Positions 7,066-7,526 of a stretch of 7,526 nucleotides of DNA are shown piece after piece. Every line of letters starts with the position of its first letter. Position 1 is the first letter of the stretch. The position numbers and the translations under genes were made by a program. A model generated the notes under the pieces. The model had not been told where the DNA came from. It saw only the letters and a program-made list of their open reading frames with translations, and ran no database searches. The DNA comes from an uncultured Clostridia bacterium (lineage in GTDB: Bacteria; Bacillota; Clostridia; Christensenellales; Aristaeellaceae), in assembly GCA_934647145.1 (NCBI GenBank), contig CAKUFB010000125.1, positions 1 to 7,526 of the forward strand, given 5' to 3'.

Positions 7066-7107
7066 CCCCTCCGTCCGCTTCGCGGACACCTCCCCTTTCA
7101 TGGGAGG
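7066..7107. repeat. Two-hairpin dispersed-repeat-like element
   Basis: CCCTCC leads into the hairpin GTCCGC-TTC-GCGGAC (7073-7087). Then, after one base, comes a second stem CCTCCC (7089-7094) with GGGAGG (7102-7107) around a 7-nt loop. From memory, elements of the form CTCCGTC-hairpin-GACACCTCCCC-loop-GGGGAGG are scattered through many gut Clostridia genomes. I cannot confirm the copy number from this window. Confidence 0.55.
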
Positions 7108-7209
7108 CCATTCGACGCGATCAAGACTCCCCAGCCCCACGCCGCATTCGGGGAATCACGCTTCTTTTTTATCGTTTGATTCGCGGATCAAAGTGTTTTC
7201 CGGGAGAGC

Positions 7210-7245
7210 TCGAGAGGCGCCTTTTTCAAAAAGGCGGCCTCTCGA
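7210..7245 (-). terminator. Long hairpin directly after the binding-protein gene (terminator-like or mRNA-stabilising)
   Basis: The outer arms TCGAGAGG (7210-7217) and CCTCTCGA (7238-7245) and the inner arms CGCCTTTTT (7218-7226) and AAAAAGGCG (7228-7236) form a 17-bp stem with one bulged base (7237). It begins 13 bp after the stop codon at 7259. No T run follows it on the minus strand, so it may be a weak terminator, or a processing or stabilising hairpin that keeps binding-protein mRNA in excess over the downstream genes, as is common in ABC importer operons. Confidence 0.6.
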
Positions 7246-7258
7246 ACGTTTCCCCTCG

Positions 7259-7526
7259 TTACTCATCGGTCAGCGGGGAGGTGTAGGGCGCTTCGTACTG
7301 GGCGAAGAGTTCGGCGACGGTGCCGTCGGCGACCAGCGCGGCCAGGATCTCATTGATCTTGGCGACCAGATCGTCGCTGCCCTTCTTGAAGGCGAAGGCG
7401 TAGGGCTCGGTGGTCATGGCCTCGGAGAGGATGACCAGCTTGGTCTCGCTTTCGGCGTTGTAGGCGGCGACCATTTCGGCGGCGGTCAGGTCGTCGATGA
7501 CCCACGCGTCCACCTTGCCCTTGACC
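7259..7526 (-). CDS. Amino acid ABC transporter substrate-binding protein, C-terminal part (5' end outside window)
   Basis: The last 89 residues of an extracellular solute-binding protein of the amino-acid family (SBP_bac_3 type); in a Gram-positive it would be a lipoprotein at the membrane face. Visible sequence is VKGKVDAWVIDDLTAAEMVA, then EPYAFAFKKGSDDLVAKINE and a closing segment DGTVAELFAQYEAPYTSPLTDE. The pattern K-x-G-x-V-D-A-x-V-x-D, then Y-x-F-A-F-x-K-G, then a helix of the L-x-x-K-I-N-x-x-L-x-x-L-x-x-D-G-T type is characteristic of the C-terminal lobe. An in-frame GTG at 7513 is internal, not the start. Order binding protein, permease, ATPase is standard for this transporter class. 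Ligand residues lie mostly outside the window, so the substrate is unknown. Confidence 0.9.
   Translation of the reverse strand, partial: VKGKVDAWVIDDLTAAEMVAAYNAESETKLVILSEAMTTEPYAFAFKKGSDDLVAKINEILAALVADGTVAELFAQYEAPYTSPLTDE

Larger units (their letters stand above)
6799..7258. other. 460-bp non-coding, palindrome-rich gap between binding-protein and permease genes
   Basis: I see no credible gene here on either strand. Open frames crossing it are short, arginine/proline-rich and lack ribosome sites. The gap holds at least nine inverted repeats, listed separately where clear. These include a minor one of GAACC-ATA-GGTTC (7027-7039) and one of TTTGAT-TCGCGG-ATCAAA (7175-7192). I found no convincing -35/-10 pair reading towards the permease and no recognisable ARG box or T-box. 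The permease and ATPase may therefore depend on read-through from the binding-protein gene or on a promoter I cannot recognise. Confidence 0.7.

Noticed and set aside
6799..7258. CRISPR array suggested by short repeats
   Set aside because: The units are directly adjacent or irregularly spaced, their arms vary between copies, and there are no uniform spacers or cas genes.
7059..7286. 75-codon plus-strand frame in the gap
   Set aside because: It runs through hairpin repeats and into the antisense of the binding-protein gene, with no ribosome site or recognisable motif.

Overview
This GC-rich window carries one co-directional gene train on the minus strand. Translation order runs from high to low coordinates: a solute-binding protein (C-terminal end only), an amino-acid ABC permease, its ATPase, argF, carA, and carB running off the left edge. 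Strong AAAGGAGG-type ribosome binding sites, frequent GTG starts, E. coli-like but clearly bacterial CPS/OTC sequences, and a dispersed-hairpin repeat of a kind I associate with gut Clostridia all suggest a GC-rich Clostridia-class Firmicute. No rRNA or other taxonomic marker is present, so this is inference.

Layout. Positions 7259-7526 hold the last ~89 residues of a polar-amino-acid binding protein, followed by a 36-base hairpin. Positions 6799-7258 are a 460-bp non-coding gap packed with palindromes, including three copies of a 30-bp unit (15-bp hairpin plus 15-bp tail) and a separate two-hairpin repeat. Positions 5403-6798 encode the permease and ATPase, which overlap by 14 bp. Positions 1-5387 encode ornithine carbamoyltransferase and both carbamoyl-phosphate synthetase subunits, with gaps or overlaps of 15, 3 and -14 bp. 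That spacing implies one transcript with translational coupling.

How the genes work together. CarA releases ammonia from glutamine, CarB makes carbamoyl phosphate, and ArgF condenses it with ornithine to citrulline. The adjacent uptake system probably imports a polar amino acid such as arginine, ornithine, citrulline or glutamine; its substrate is not determinable from sequence alone.

The most notable feature is at the left edge. The carB frame does not stop after its normal allosteric domain (about residue 1062). It continues without a break into the N-terminus of a diaminopimelate epimerase (DapF)-like domain, of which only 46 residues are visible. At the position where a free-standing DapF would start with Met there is a CTG Leu codon with no ribosome binding site. 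The visible DapF part also departs from two conserved motifs.
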